Source: Parvibaculum sp. (GTDB lineage Bacteria > Pseudomonadota > Alphaproteobacteria > Parvibaculales > Parvibaculaceae). From it: a DNA stretch of 64,000 nt. The notes under the pieces were generated by a model. It did not search any database. It saw only the letters and a list, made by a program, of their open reading frames with translations, and was not told where the DNA came from. Made by a program: the position numbers and the translations under genes. Where the stretch lies: positions 3,377,532 to 3,441,531 of the forward strand of contig NZ_JAHBYN010000001.1 of the NCBI RefSeq assembly GCF_019635935.1, in the 5' to 3' direction. Numbering within the stretch: the first letter of the stretch is position 1; each line of letters starts with the position of its first letter. Positions 47,517 through 56,123 of this stretch are shown in pieces.

Positions 47517-48739
47517 GATGCCGGCATTGCGGAACGCTGCTTGAACTGCCGTTTATCGACCTCGGTTCGGCGCCGCCTTCGAATTCCTATTTGACCGGGG
47601 CGGCGCTTAACGGCCCCGAAACATGGTATCCGCTCCGCGTACTCGTCTGCACGGCGTGCTGGCTGGTGCAGACTGAAGACCACGCAGGGCGCGAAGAGTT
47701 CTTTTCCGAGGACTACGCCTATTTCAGCGCGACATCGACAAGCTGGCTCGCGCATGCAAAGGCCTATGTCGAGGCAATGGCCGATCGCTTTGATCTAACA
47801 CCGGAAAGCATGGTAGTCGAGGTTGCGGCCAATGACGGATATCTGCTGCAGTATGTGAAGGCGCGCGGTATCCCGTGTTACGGAATTGAGCCGACCGCGG
47901 GCACAGCGGCAGCGGCGCGCGCCAAGGGTATTGAAATCGACGAACGTTTCTTCGGTGTCAAGCTGGCCGGCGAACTCGCGGTAGCTGGCAGGTGCGCCGA
48001 TCTGATGGCGGCCAACAACGTTCTCGCCCATGTGCCCGACATTAACGACTTCGTCGCCGGCTTCGCGGCGCTGCTCAACCCTGCCGGCGTCGCTACTTTC
48101 GAGTTCCCGCATCTGTTGCGGCTGGTACAAGAAAATCAGTTCGATACCATCTATCACGAGCATTATTCGTATCTGTCGCTGACTGCCGTCCTGCGCATAT
48201 TCACGGCAAACGGTCTTCGCGTTTTCGATGTCGAGGAATTGCCGACGCATGGTGGAAGCTTGCGGGTATATGCCGGTCGCGCCGACGCAAGCGCCCACGA
48301 AATCTCACCACGCGTCGCCGCGCTTCTCGCACGCGAGGTCGATGCCGGCATGACGGAGGCCGCTTTCTACAGTGGCTTCCAGCCCCGCGCTGAGAAAGTG
48401 AAGGACGATCTGGTCTCCTTCCTGATCGACGCAAAGCGCCAAGGGCTCAGGGTCGGTGCCTATGGCGCGGCGGCGAAGGGCAATACGCTGATGAACTTCG
48501 CCGGCATCCGCCCCGATCTCGTGCCCTACGTCGTCGACCGAGCCCAGTCGAAACAGGGCAAGTTCATGCCGGGAAGCCGCATCCCGATTGTCGGCGAAGC
48601 GCACCTGAAGGCCGACCGTCCCGATCTTGTTCTGATCCTGCCATGGAACATCAAGGCCGAGGTGGTGAATCAGCTCGCCTACGCGCGCGATTGGGGAGCA
48701 AAGTTTGTGACGGCGGTGCCGGAGTTGAGTGTTACCTGA
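47513..48739 (+). CDS. Zinc-binding sugar C-methyltransferase-like SAM methyltransferase
   Basis: This 408-residue protein has the three-part layout of NDP-sugar C-methyltransferases such as TylCIII. First is an N-terminal Cys cluster (CRHCG; CTACW). Next is a Rossmann SAM domain (VVEVAANDGYLLQYVKARG, ANNVLAHVPDINDFV). Last is a C-terminal Methyltransf_14-like domain starting GLRVGAYGAAAKGNTLMNF. HEHYSYLSLTAV is the catalytic-region signature of the family. It is coupled to rfbC by ATGA, so the likely substrate is a CDP-4-keto-6-deoxyhexose, methylated at C3. The position is inferred. Confidence 0.85.
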   Translation: MRCRHCGTLLELPFIDLGSAPPSNSYLTGAALNGPETWYPLRVLVCTACWLVQTEDHAGREEFFSEDYAYFSATSTSWLAHAKAYVEAMADRFDLTPESMVVEVAANDGYLLQYVKARGIPCYGIEPTAGTAAAARAKGIEIDERFFGVKLAGELAVAGRCADLMAANNVLAHVPDINDFVAGFAALLNPAGVATFEFPHLLRLVQENQFDTIYHEHYSYLSLTAVLRIFTANGLRVFDVEELPTHGGSLRVYAGRADASAHEISPRVAALLAREVDAGMTEAAFYSGFQPRAEKVKDDLVSFLIDAKRQGLRVGAYGAAAKGNTLMNFAGIRPDLVPYVVDRAQSKQGKFMPGSRIPIVGEAHLKADRPDLVLILPWNIKAEVVNQLAYARDWGAKFVTAVPELSVT

Positions 48740-48804
48740 CATTCTTCTCGTGCTCTGACATAGTGTCGTTAAGGGGTCTCCGTTGAACATGAAGGTAACG
48801 AGAT

Positions 48805-49554
48805 ATGTCCGTTGAGGATGATCGCAAGAAATTCGAAGAAGAACGCATCGCTCAGTCTGTTGCGCTTGGACAGGATAGTGCTTTGTTCAGCCAATCCCTC
48901 GATCTCGTTCTCGGTCTCGATAGGTACGACTACAGTTATCTTTGGACATGGCTTGGCGTACCAATCATCCAAATGCCCGCCGATGTCATGGCGACGCAGG
49001 AGGTCATCTGGAATACAAAACCTGATGTTATTTTGGAAACGGGAATCGCGCGCGGAGGATCGGTTCTTTTTATGGCATCAATCTTGGAGTTGATTGGCAA
49101 GGGCAAGGTGATCGGCGTCGATATTGACATCCGTGTGCACAACAGGGAAACGATCGAGCGGCACCCGATGGCCCGACGTGTGACTATGATCGAAGGTCCG
49201 TCGAGCGATCCGGCTGTCGTTGAGAATGTCAGATCGCACATCCCGGATGGCGCATCGGTTATGGTCGTCCTCGACTCCGACCATTCCCGAGATCACGTGC
49301 TCTCCGAACTTCGGGCGTATGGACCTCTGGTCACCAAAGGTTGCTACCTCGTTGTCGCCGATACGCTGGTCGGCTACGTCGACGAGGAAAAGGCGCCGAG
49401 GAAGCGTTCAAAGCTCTGGTTCAAAGGGAATGAACCACTGTCGGCCCTGAATGACTATCTAAGAGAGACGGACCGCTTCGAGCCAGATCCTGTGATTAAT
49501 GGCAAACTAATCATGTCATCTTCGCCGGGCGGCTATCTGAGGTGCATTGCATAA
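48805..49554 (+). CDS. CmcI-like (cephalosporin hydroxylase family) protein
   Basis: This 249-residue Rossmann-fold protein of the CmcI/rhamnosyl O-methyltransferase family has TKPDVILETGIARGGSVLFM, VIGVDIDIR, and MVVLDSDHSRDHVLSELRAY. Despite the family name, members are mostly SAM-dependent and often found in surface-glycan clusters, where O-methylation is the likely job (inference). It starts after a 65-base gap with AAGGTAACGAG upstream. Its TAA overlaps the next start (TAATG). Confidence 0.83.
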   Translation: MSVEDDRKKFEEERIAQSVALGQDSALFSQSLDLVLGLDRYDYSYLWTWLGVPIIQMPADVMATQEVIWNTKPDVILETGIARGGSVLFMASILELIGKGKVIGVDIDIRVHNRETIERHPMARRVTMIEGPSSDPAVVENVRSHIPDGASVMVVLDSDHSRDHVLSELRAYGPLVTKGCYLVVADTLVGYVDEEKAPRKRSKLWFKGNEPLSALNDYLRETDRFEPDPVINGKLIMSSSPGGYLRCIA

Positions 49555-50081
49555 TGTCTTCTTCCCCACGCACAGTCAGGCTCCGCGCGCCGTCGGGAAG
49601 CGATTGCGAGGTTCTGGGCCGCATACGGCGTAGCGTGGATTTGCAACACCTTCTTCTAGCTTACCCAGACCCTTCCGAGTTGGAAGATTTGGAGGGCTGG
49701 CTTGAACGACGGCTTTCCGAACCGAGAGGGGCGTTCTTCGTAATAGCGGACGGCGTGACAGACGAATGTCTTGGCTATGTGCAAATCGTGAATGTTCATG
49801 GGAAGGGAGGCAACGGGTCTCTCGGTATTGCGGTCGATAGTACTGCGCGCGGCCACGGGGTCGGACGGCAAGCGGTGGAACTGATTCTGACGCATGCACG
49901 GAGTGTGATGGGACTGCGCAAGGTGGAGCTCGAAGTCATGGCGCAGAATCTCCCGGCAATTGGGTTATACAAGTCGCTTGGGTTTTCCGATGTAGGAACG
50001 AGGCGGCGGCATTATTTCGACGGGGACGAATGGCGTGACGTGCTCGTCATGGAGATATTTCTGGAAGGTCGGAAGGAATGA
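49554..50081 (+). CDS. GNAT-family N-acetyltransferase
   Basis: This 175-residue acetyltransferase has the acetyl-CoA loop RGHGVGRQAVELIL after GSLGIAV, with VMAQNLPAIGLYKSLGF and VGTRRRHYFDGDEWRDV near the end. The general layout is that of RimJ/RimL and amino-sugar acetyltransferases. Given the DegT aminotransferase nearby, acetylation or acylation of an amino sugar is plausible. ATG 49554 shares one base with the previous stop; an in-frame GTG-type start at 49542 is less likely. Confidence 0.85.
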   Translation: MSSSPRTVRLRAPSGSDCEVLGRIRRSVDLQHLLLAYPDPSELEDLEGWLERRLSEPRGAFFVIADGVTDECLGYVQIVNVHGKGGNGSLGIAVDSTARGHGVGRQAVELILTHARSVMGLRKVELEVMAQNLPAIGLYKSLGFSDVGTRRRHYFDGDEWRDVLVMEIFLEGRKE

Positions 50082-50791
50082 CCCGTGTTGTCATATCGCA
50101 GCCGATGTACTTCCCGTGGCCCGGATTCTTCGAGCAGATGATGCTCGCCGATGTTTATATCTGGTTGGATGACGTGCAGTTCTCCAAAGGTTCGTTCACG
50201 AACCGTATTCAGGTGAACATCAATCGACATCGGAAGTGGATGACCATTCCGCTGAAGGACAAAGGCGCTTGGAAAACCATCGCCGAACTGCGCCCGGCAG
50301 GTGATGCATGGATCGCATCGCATCGTGAGATGCTTCGCCAAAGCCTGTCAGGACTCGCGGCAAGGGCAGATGCGCTTGAGCTTTTCGACAAAGCGACTGG
50401 CGAGACGTCGCTCGCCAATTGTCTTATTCAGTCGGCCATGCTGCCCGCCTCATTTATCGGCGTCGCGCCTGAAAAGACCAAGCGATCGAGCGAGATGAAT
50501 GTGTCCGGGACGTCCTGGCAGCGGGTGCTCGACCTGGTGAAGTCGGTAGGTGGTACGGCCTATGTTACGGGGCATGGCGCGGCACGATATATGGACCATG
50601 AGGCGTTTGAGCGGGAAAGTATTGCGGTCGAGTATATGGATTACAGCAAGACCCCGTGGGGAAATGAAGACAATTTTGTTTCGCCATACGTGACGATACT
50701 CGATCTGATAGCGACGGAAGGTAGAGCTGCGCGCACTCGGCTGCGCCCTCGTACCTTGGATTGGCGGCAGTTTCTGGAAACGAGGATATGA
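50078..50791 (+). CDS. WbqC-family protein
   Basis: This 237-residue protein has the WbqC signature: VVISQPMYFPWPGFFEQMML, DVYIWLDDVQFSKGSFTNR, and the later TKRSSEMNVSGTSWQRVL. Members occur in O-antigen clusters near amino-sugar genes; the name comes from an O-antigen locus and the reaction is poorly known, with amide-forming or acyl-transfer roles proposed. It is coupled on both sides by ATGA overlaps. Confidence 0.85.
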   Translation: MTRVVISQPMYFPWPGFFEQMMLADVYIWLDDVQFSKGSFTNRIQVNINRHRKWMTIPLKDKGAWKTIAELRPAGDAWIASHREMLRQSLSGLAARADALELFDKATGETSLANCLIQSAMLPASFIGVAPEKTKRSSEMNVSGTSWQRVLDLVKSVGGTAYVTGHGAARYMDHEAFERESIAVEYMDYSKTPWGNEDNFVSPYVTILDLIATEGRAARTRLRPRTLDWRQFLETRI

Positions 50792-51633
50792 TGTCAAAAA
50801 CTGGCTTGTCCGAAGGTGCCGTTCTTGCGTTTCAGAATGACGGATTTGTTCTTCTCCCGGAATTCTACGACATCGAAAATGAGATCGCTCCGATCCAGGA
50901 GGGAATCCGGCAAATTGTCGAGTTGTCCGCAAGGCGGCATGGCCTGAAGATTGCTTGCGACACGCCGTTAGAGGCAATGACTACGGGATTCATGACACTT
51001 ATTGCCAAGGACCGGAGCATCGGGAGTGAGATTTACGACGCCGTCAAGCAGGTTCTTGGTTTCATGAGGCTTGTGGTTGATCGCCGCAATGAAGAGTTGT
51101 TTAGAGGTTTGAGGGCCGGATCCATCCCGGGCATCGCGGCGGGTGGATATGGCATTAGGATCGACAATCCGCGTGAGGGTAAGTTCCGCGCGCCTTGGCA
51201 TCAGGAGTTCCCCGCGCAGTTGAGAAGCTTGGATGGCATCGTTTTTTGGTCGCCGCTTCTTCCGGTCGCGCCGGAAATGGGTCCGGTCGAGATTGCGCGG
51301 GGCTCTCACAGAGAAGGCATTGTACCGGTTTTCAGTGAAAGCGGGCAGAACGCCCGCGAGGGAGCATATGGGTTACGCCTCGACGACGAGGAAAGAAGGC
51401 TTGCTGCCTATGAGAAATGCGCGCCCCTTTCGAAGCCCGGTGATTTGCTGCTGATGGATTTTCTGACTTTACACCAATCCGGGGAGAATTTATCCGACCG
51501 GCCTCGGTGGTCCATGCAGTTCAGATACTTCAACTTTGCCGAGCCTACGGCAATAAGGATCGGGTGGTGCGGATCATTTGCTGCCGGCGTAAAATTTTCG
51601 GATATAATACCGAACCTCAAAAAGTCAGAATGA
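50788..51633 (+). CDS. PhyH-like Fe(II)/2-oxoglutarate dioxygenase
   Basis: This 281-residue protein resembles phytanoyl-CoA dioxygenases. The iron facial triad is probably His and Glu of PWHQEFPAQLRSLDGIVFW and the distal His of FLTLHQSGENLSDRPRWSM. The following Arg would bind 2-oxoglutarate. MGPVEIARGSHREGIVPV is typical of the family. It probably hydroxylates an acyl or sugar substituent on the glycan (inference). ATG 50788 overlaps the wbqC stop; a second ATG at 50791 is also possible. Confidence 0.83.
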   Translation: MMSKTGLSEGAVLAFQNDGFVLLPEFYDIENEIAPIQEGIRQIVELSARRHGLKIACDTPLEAMTTGFMTLIAKDRSIGSEIYDAVKQVLGFMRLVVDRRNEELFRGLRAGSIPGIAAGGYGIRIDNPREGKFRAPWHQEFPAQLRSLDGIVFWSPLLPVAPEMGPVEIARGSHREGIVPVFSESGQNAREGAYGLRLDDEERRLAAYEKCAPLSKPGDLLLMDFLTLHQSGENLSDRPRWSMQFRYFNFAEPTAIRIGWCGSFAAGVKFSDIIPNLKKSE

Positions 51634-52790
51634 ATAACATGAAATGCTGCGTTTGCGGGTCGGACAATTGCGACCTTGTCTATCACCATCCAGCGCCTGC
51701 CGTCACGTCGCTCTCGAGCATCCTTGAAGTCGACACGCGGGTTTATGTCTGCCAATCCTGTGGGCATATGCAGTCTGCTGATTTGCCGGACGTGCAAAAA
51801 TTTTACGACACGGAGTATCAGATTTCACTGACCTCCGAGGACGCAGACCAACTCTATGACATTGTGGGCGGCAAACCTGTTTACCGCACACAATACCAGG
51901 CCGGGCTAATCCTCGACTTCGTTGATGTCCCCCGGGGTGCGGTGGTTCTGGACTATGGTGCGGCGAAAGCGAAGTCGCTGTATTGGCTCCTTCAGAGGCG
52001 ATCCGACATTCTGCCTCATGTTTTTGACGTGAGCGAAGACTATCGTTCCTACTGGCAAGACTGGGTGCCAGTAGAACAGCAGATGACTTACGCCACGCCT
52101 GCGGAGTGGAATGGCCACTTCGATCTGATCACGGCGCATTTCGTTCTCGAGCATGTGCGGGAGCCGGTAGAGGTGTTCTCGGATATCGCTAGGCTCCTTT
52201 CCCCTTCAGGTCGATTCTTCTTTTCCGTTCCCGATGTGGTAGGGAATCCGGGCGATATGATCGTCGTCGATCATCTGAATCACTTTACCAAGAGCTCGGT
52301 TGCAGTGGCGCTTGATCGTGCCGGTATGAAGCTTGAGAAGTTCGACGCAATACGCTTGAGGGGCGCTTATGTCGTCGTCGCCGTGCTCAAGGGTGACGAA
52401 GAGAAGGTGTCGTTGCCGACGAGAGAAGATATCGAGGCCAACGTCCTGGCACTCAAAAAATGCTGCACATCATGGCACGAGGCAGAAAAGTGCATTGCAG
52501 ATGCGCAGGAAAGGAATGCGGGAAAAAAGGTTGCGATCTACGGGGCAGGCGTGTACGGCACTTTCGTCTTTTCGCGTATCCGCAATAGTGGCGGCGCCGT
52601 CTGCTTTGTCGATCGCAATCCGCATGTTCACGGACGCGATCATCTGGCCACTCCCGTTGTGCCGCCGGAGGAGTTGTCTGCCGATATCGGCGTACTTTAC
52701 GTGGCGCTCAATCCGGCAATTGCCCGCAAGGCGATGGTAGATCTCGGCTTCGACAGTCGGAGAGATCTCGAGCTCGTCTACCTTAGCTAG
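51630..52790 (+). CDS. Second zinc-type SAM methyltransferase of the cluster
   Basis: This 386-residue protein has N-terminal Cys pairs (CCVCGSDNC; CQSCGHMQ). A Rossmann methyltransferase domain follows (VVLDYGAAKAKSLYWLLQRR, LITAHFVLEHVREPVEVFSD, LSPSGRFFFSVPD). A C-terminal Rossmann-like domain starts KKVAIYGAGVYGTFVFSRI. The SAM loop is DYGAAKA rather than the usual DxGxGxG, a notable departure. The layout parallels the 47513 protein but the sequences differ widely. ATG 51630 overlaps the PhyH stop. The stop overlaps the convergent GT2 gene by 8 bases. Confidence 0.8.
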   Translation: MNNMKCCVCGSDNCDLVYHHPAPAVTSLSSILEVDTRVYVCQSCGHMQSADLPDVQKFYDTEYQISLTSEDADQLYDIVGGKPVYRTQYQAGLILDFVDVPRGAVVLDYGAAKAKSLYWLLQRRSDILPHVFDVSEDYRSYWQDWVPVEQQMTYATPAEWNGHFDLITAHFVLEHVREPVEVFSDIARLLSPSGRFFFSVPDVVGNPGDMIVVDHLNHFTKSSVAVALDRAGMKLEKFDAIRLRGAYVVVAVLKGDEEKVSLPTREDIEANVLALKKCCTSWHEAEKCIADAQERNAGKKVAIYGAGVYGTFVFSRIRNSGGAVCFVDRNPHVHGRDHLATPVVPPEELSADIGVLYVALNPAIARKAMVDLGFDSRRDLELVYLS

Positions 52791-53652
52791 GATTCTTTCC
52801 TACAAGCGCGAGGGAGAACTCCCGCAATGCCCGGCGAGCGATCTTGCGATAGCCATAGCAGCGATGACTCGCATAAGCATTGATCATTGGGCGCAGACGC
52901 TTCATCTCCCCGGGCGTGAAGTCCTGATGCATCGCTTCTTCGAGACAGAACTGCTTAAACAAATACCTCAGTTCCACCATGTGCTTGACGGGCGGTCGTA
53001 TACGCACAGGCCGGTGCTGGATCGTCTGGGTCAAGCAGGCGGCATTTGTGCCGGCCAGTTTGTCGCGGATGATCTGTGTATAGATCGTCAGATGATCAGA
53101 CCCCCAACCATACGGATAGTGTGCCCAAGCGCGACCAAAAGCGTCTCTCACGGTCTCTGTGCGCCAGAGGGCGTAGAACCAGCTGGGTGGTGCTTTGCGT
53201 AACAGGCAATCAATCCGGCTTATCCGGTCGGCCGGCATCCCGTCTGGCCACGGAGTATCTCCATACTCGCGACCATCTTCGTGGATTGAAAGAACACGCG
53301 GTACCGCGAGATTGATATGTGGGTAATCTGTGAACAGGCGGTGCAGTTCTGCAATGTAGTTTGGCGATACAAAATCGTCATGTGCGAGCCAAAAGAAGAA
53401 CTCTGTTGTCGAGGCGGCCAGTGCATCGACAAAATTGTTCGTCGGTCCCCGGTTTTCGGATTGCCGGTAGTAGGTGAATCGCCTGTCGGTACGACAAAAC
53501 GATTCCGCAATCTCCCGTGTGCCGTCGTTCGACGCATTGTCATAGATCAATGCTGCAAAATCTTCCTCCGTCTGACTTTGAACCGACAGGAGGCAACGCT
53601 CAAGGTAGGCTTCACCGTTGTAGACAGGAATGGCGACTGTTACATTCGGCAT
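52783..53652 (-). CDS. Family 2 glycosyltransferase
   Basis: This GT-A enzyme of 289 aa starts MPNVTVAIPVYNGEAYLERC, with YDNASNDGTREIAE, FFFWLAHDDFVSPNYIAEL (the DxD-like metal site is HDD) and the usual inverting GT2 layout up to about residue 220. A basic C-terminus follows. It probably adds a sugar to the repeat unit of the glycan. Donor and acceptor are not predictable. It is on the opposite strand from the rfb genes and 15 bases from the aminotransferase. Confidence 0.9.
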   Translation of the reverse strand: MPNVTVAIPVYNGEAYLERCLLSVQSQTEEDFAALIYDNASNDGTREIAESFCRTDRRFTYYRQSENRGPTNNFVDALAASTTEFFFWLAHDDFVSPNYIAELHRLFTDYPHINLAVPRVLSIHEDGREYGDTPWPDGMPADRISRIDCLLRKAPPSWFYALWRTETVRDAFGRAWAHYPYGWGSDHLTIYTQIIRDKLAGTNAACLTQTIQHRPVRIRPPVKHMVELRYLFKQFCLEEAMHQDFTPGEMKRLRPMINAYASHRCYGYRKIARRALREFSLALVGKNPS

Positions 53653-53667
53653 TTGCGGACTTCCAGA

Positions 53668-54804
53668 TTAGGCCTTTAATATCTGCCTGAGTGCATCGGT
53701 GACGAACTGCACCAACTCAGGCGTCATGTGATATCCCGATGGAAGATTGACGCCAAACTTCGCGATTGCCTCCCCCGCAGGATGTTCGGGCATATGAGCT
53801 GAAGATTCCGGTCGGTCTGCAAAGGCGGGCAAGCTGGACAGAGGTGAAAAGAAGGGGCGCGTATCGATATTCCGCTCACGGAATGCTTCCATCAACGCGA
53901 ATTTGTCCATTCCATATGTGGGGTCGGGAATCACCGTGACCATCCAGTATGAATTGACGGTGCCCATTGGCTCCGCGTTCAGTGTGATGCCGTTCACGCC
54001 CTCCAGTGCATTCCTGTACCAGGAGAATATCTCGCGCTTCCTCGCGACCAGCTCTTCAACGCGCTCGATCTGCGCCAGCCCGAATGCGGCCTGAAAGGCG
54101 CTCATCTTGTATTTGAAGCCGACTTCGGCGTTCAGGAACAGCTTGTCGCCCGGCGGACGGCCGTGGTCGCGCAACGTCATCACACGCGTATGCAGGTGGT
54201 CGTCGTTGGTGACGAGCATCCCACCTTCGCCCGTTGTCACGGTTTTGGAGCCATGAAATGAAAAGACGCCGGTGTCGCCAAGTGCCCCGGCTTTGCGCCC
54301 GGCATACTCGGATCCGAGGGACTCTGCGGCGTCCTCGATAAGCAGGAGCCCGTGGGCGTCGGCGATCCGTCGCAGTTCGGCCCAGTCTGCCATCGATCCG
54401 TAGAGGTCGACGCCGATAATCGCCTTTGTTCGCTCGGTAATTGCTGCTTCGACCGAGGCCGGGTCGATGCACCATGTGTCGCGCTTGATGTCGGCGAATA
54501 CCGGCGTAGCGCCGACATAGATCACAGGCGCAACCGACGCGATCCATGTGACGTCCGGTACGATCACTTCATCGCCCGGGCCGACACCGCCCGCCGCGAG
54601 CGAAAGGTGGATTGCCGCCGTGCAATGGGGAAGGGAAACGGCATGCTTCACACCGATGTATTCAGCGAATGCTTTCTCGAAGCGCGCATTGAAAACATAG
54701 TGATCCTTGAACCAGGCAGTGCGCGCTGCCTCGGTCACATACTGGATTTCCCGTTCCGTGACCCACGGGCCGGCGACCGCAATCGGTTCCTTGGCAACTA
54801 TCAC
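53668..54804 (-). CDS. DegT/DnrJ/EryC1-type sugar aminotransferase
   Basis: This PLP aminotransferase of NDP-keto-sugars has LIEDAAESLGSEYAGRKAG, the PLP Lys in SFHGSKTVTTGEGGML (about residue 187), and LRDHGRPPGDKLFLNAEVGF with YKMSAFQAAFGLAQ. It most resembles perosamine-synthase-type enzymes that aminate C4 of GDP-4-keto-6-deoxymannose. The CDP sugar made next door is an alternative substrate. The start is placed at GTG 54804, where homologous sequence begins; a GTG at 54867 would add 21 residues. It is about 378 aa. Confidence 0.9.
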   Translation of the reverse strand: MIVAKEPIAVAGPWVTEREIQYVTEAARTAWFKDHYVFNARFEKAFAEYIGVKHAVSLPHCTAAIHLSLAAGGVGPGDEVIVPDVTWIASVAPVIYVGATPVFADIKRDTWCIDPASVEAAITERTKAIIGVDLYGSMADWAELRRIADAHGLLLIEDAAESLGSEYAGRKAGALGDTGVFSFHGSKTVTTGEGGMLVTNDDHLHTRVMTLRDHGRPPGDKLFLNAEVGFKYKMSAFQAAFGLAQIERVEELVARKREIFSWYRNALEGVNGITLNAEPMGTVNSYWMVTVIPDPTYGMDKFALMEAFRERNIDTRPFFSPLSSLPAFADRPESSAHMPEHPAGEAIAKFGVNLPSGYHMTPELVQFVTDALRQILKA

Positions 54805-54885
54805 AACCGGTGCCCCAAAGTTTTTTCCGTCATCCGATAACGTCCATCCAGAAAATGCCAATATCACTATAGAGGCAGGCGCGCC

Positions 54886-54918
54886 GTTCGACAGCCGTCG
54901 CGATTCTAGCTGTCGAAC
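54886..54918. promoter_or_regulatory. 10-bp inverted repeat at the glycan-cluster edge
   Basis: GTTCGACAGC (54886-54895) is the exact complement of GCTGTCGAAC (54909-54918), with a 13-base spacer. It lies between the alcohol dehydrogenase stop and the aminotransferase start. There is no T-run on the minus side, so an operator or processing hairpin is as likely as a terminator. Confidence 0.45.
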
Positions 54919-54973
54919 ATTTGTTCTGCGAACGATATTCCAGTTGTTTGCTGTTTCCCGAACCGGGCCGCAG

Positions 54974-56023
54974 TCACGGTTTCAGCACCACGCGCCCCAT
55001 CACGCTGCCCTTGCGCAAATCGTCGAGGGCCTGTGAGCCCTGGCCGAGCGGCCGTTCGCTGACCGGGATCGGGTCGATCTTCCCGGCCTTCACCAGATCC
55101 ATCATTTCATGCGTCTCGCCGAGCGATCCGACATACGAACCGCCGATCGTCAGGGCGCGCATCGGGAACATCGGGATCGGCATCGAGAAGCCGCCGCCGA
55201 ACAGCCCGACGATCACCACCTGTCCGCCCTTGCGCACGATGCTGGTCGCGAATTTGAGTGATGCTTCCGATCCGACAAAGTCGACCGCCGCGGGTACGCC
55301 GCCATTCGTGTCCGCAAGTACCTTCTTGATCGCTTCGGGGTCCTTCGGATTGTAGACCTCGTGCGCGCCGGATCCCTTGGCTGCCTGCAGCTTGCTGTCG
55401 TCGACATCGGCGCCGAGCGGTGCGGCGGGGAACATCGCCTTGGCGAATTGCAGCCCCATCATGCCGACGCCGCCGAGACCGACCACCATCACGCGTTCCT
55501 CGGCGCTGATGTCGCCGAGCTTCTTCATCGCGCCATAGGCCGTTAGCCCCGAGCACATATAGGTGGCGGCCAGCCCATCCGCGACGCCCGTATAGTCGAT
55601 CAGATAGCGCGGATGCGGCACGATCACATGGGTCGCATAGCCGCCCGCGACATGAATACCGAGATTGCGCGGCTTGTTGCAGAGGTGCTCGTCGCCGCGC
55701 TTGCAGGTGGGGCATTCGCCGCAGCCGATCCACGGATAGGCAACGCGATGCGCACCGATCTCGACGCCTTGAGCGTCCGGCCCGACGGCCACCACCTCGC
55801 CTTCGATCTCGTGTCCGAGCGTGAACGGCAGTTGCCGCCCGCCGCGAACGTCGAGCTTGTTGCCGCCACCCATATCGAAATAACCATCATGGATATGCAC
55901 ATCCGAGTGGCAGACGCCGCAATGCGTCACCTTCAACAGCACTTCCGAGCCTTGCGGTTTCGGCGTTTCGCTCTCGACGATTTTCAGCGCCTGCCCGTAG
56001 TCGACAATGGCTTCGGATTTCAT
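54974..56023 (-). CDS. Zinc-dependent alcohol dehydrogenase (MDR family)
   Basis: This medium-chain dehydrogenase of 349 aa has catalytic-zinc ligands in THCGVCHSDVHIHDG and GHEIEGEVVAVGPDA. The structural-zinc cysteines are in WIGCGECPTCKRGDEHLCNK. The NAD-binding motif is VVGLGGVGMMGLQFA. The Asp after the second strand (ADVDDSKL) favours NAD+. The start at 56023 follows GAGGAG; a longer in-frame extension to 56158 overlaps the rsmA end and lacks homology. It separates the glycan cluster from the rsmA operon. Its substrate is unknown. Confidence 0.92.
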   Translation of the reverse strand: MKSEAIVDYGQALKIVESETPKPQGSEVLLKVTHCGVCHSDVHIHDGYFDMGGGNKLDVRGGRQLPFTLGHEIEGEVVAVGPDAQGVEIGAHRVAYPWIGCGECPTCKRGDEHLCNKPRNLGIHVAGGYATHVIVPHPRYLIDYTGVADGLAATYMCSGLTAYGAMKKLGDISAEERVMVVGLGGVGMMGLQFAKAMFPAAPLGADVDDSKLQAAKGSGAHEVYNPKDPEAIKKVLADTNGGVPAAVDFVGSEASLKFATSIVRKGGQVVIVGLFGGGFSMPIPMFPMRALTIGGSYVGSLGETHEMMDLVKAGKIDPIPVSERPLGQGSQALDDLRKGSVMGRVVLKP

Positions 56024-56123
56024 GTGTGGGCTCCTCGAAATTTGACGCGGGCGGTAATCGGAACCGCCCGTTTGGCCGCCAATGTGGCACGCGGCGGCGG
56101 CGGTCACAACCTTCGGGAGGCGT

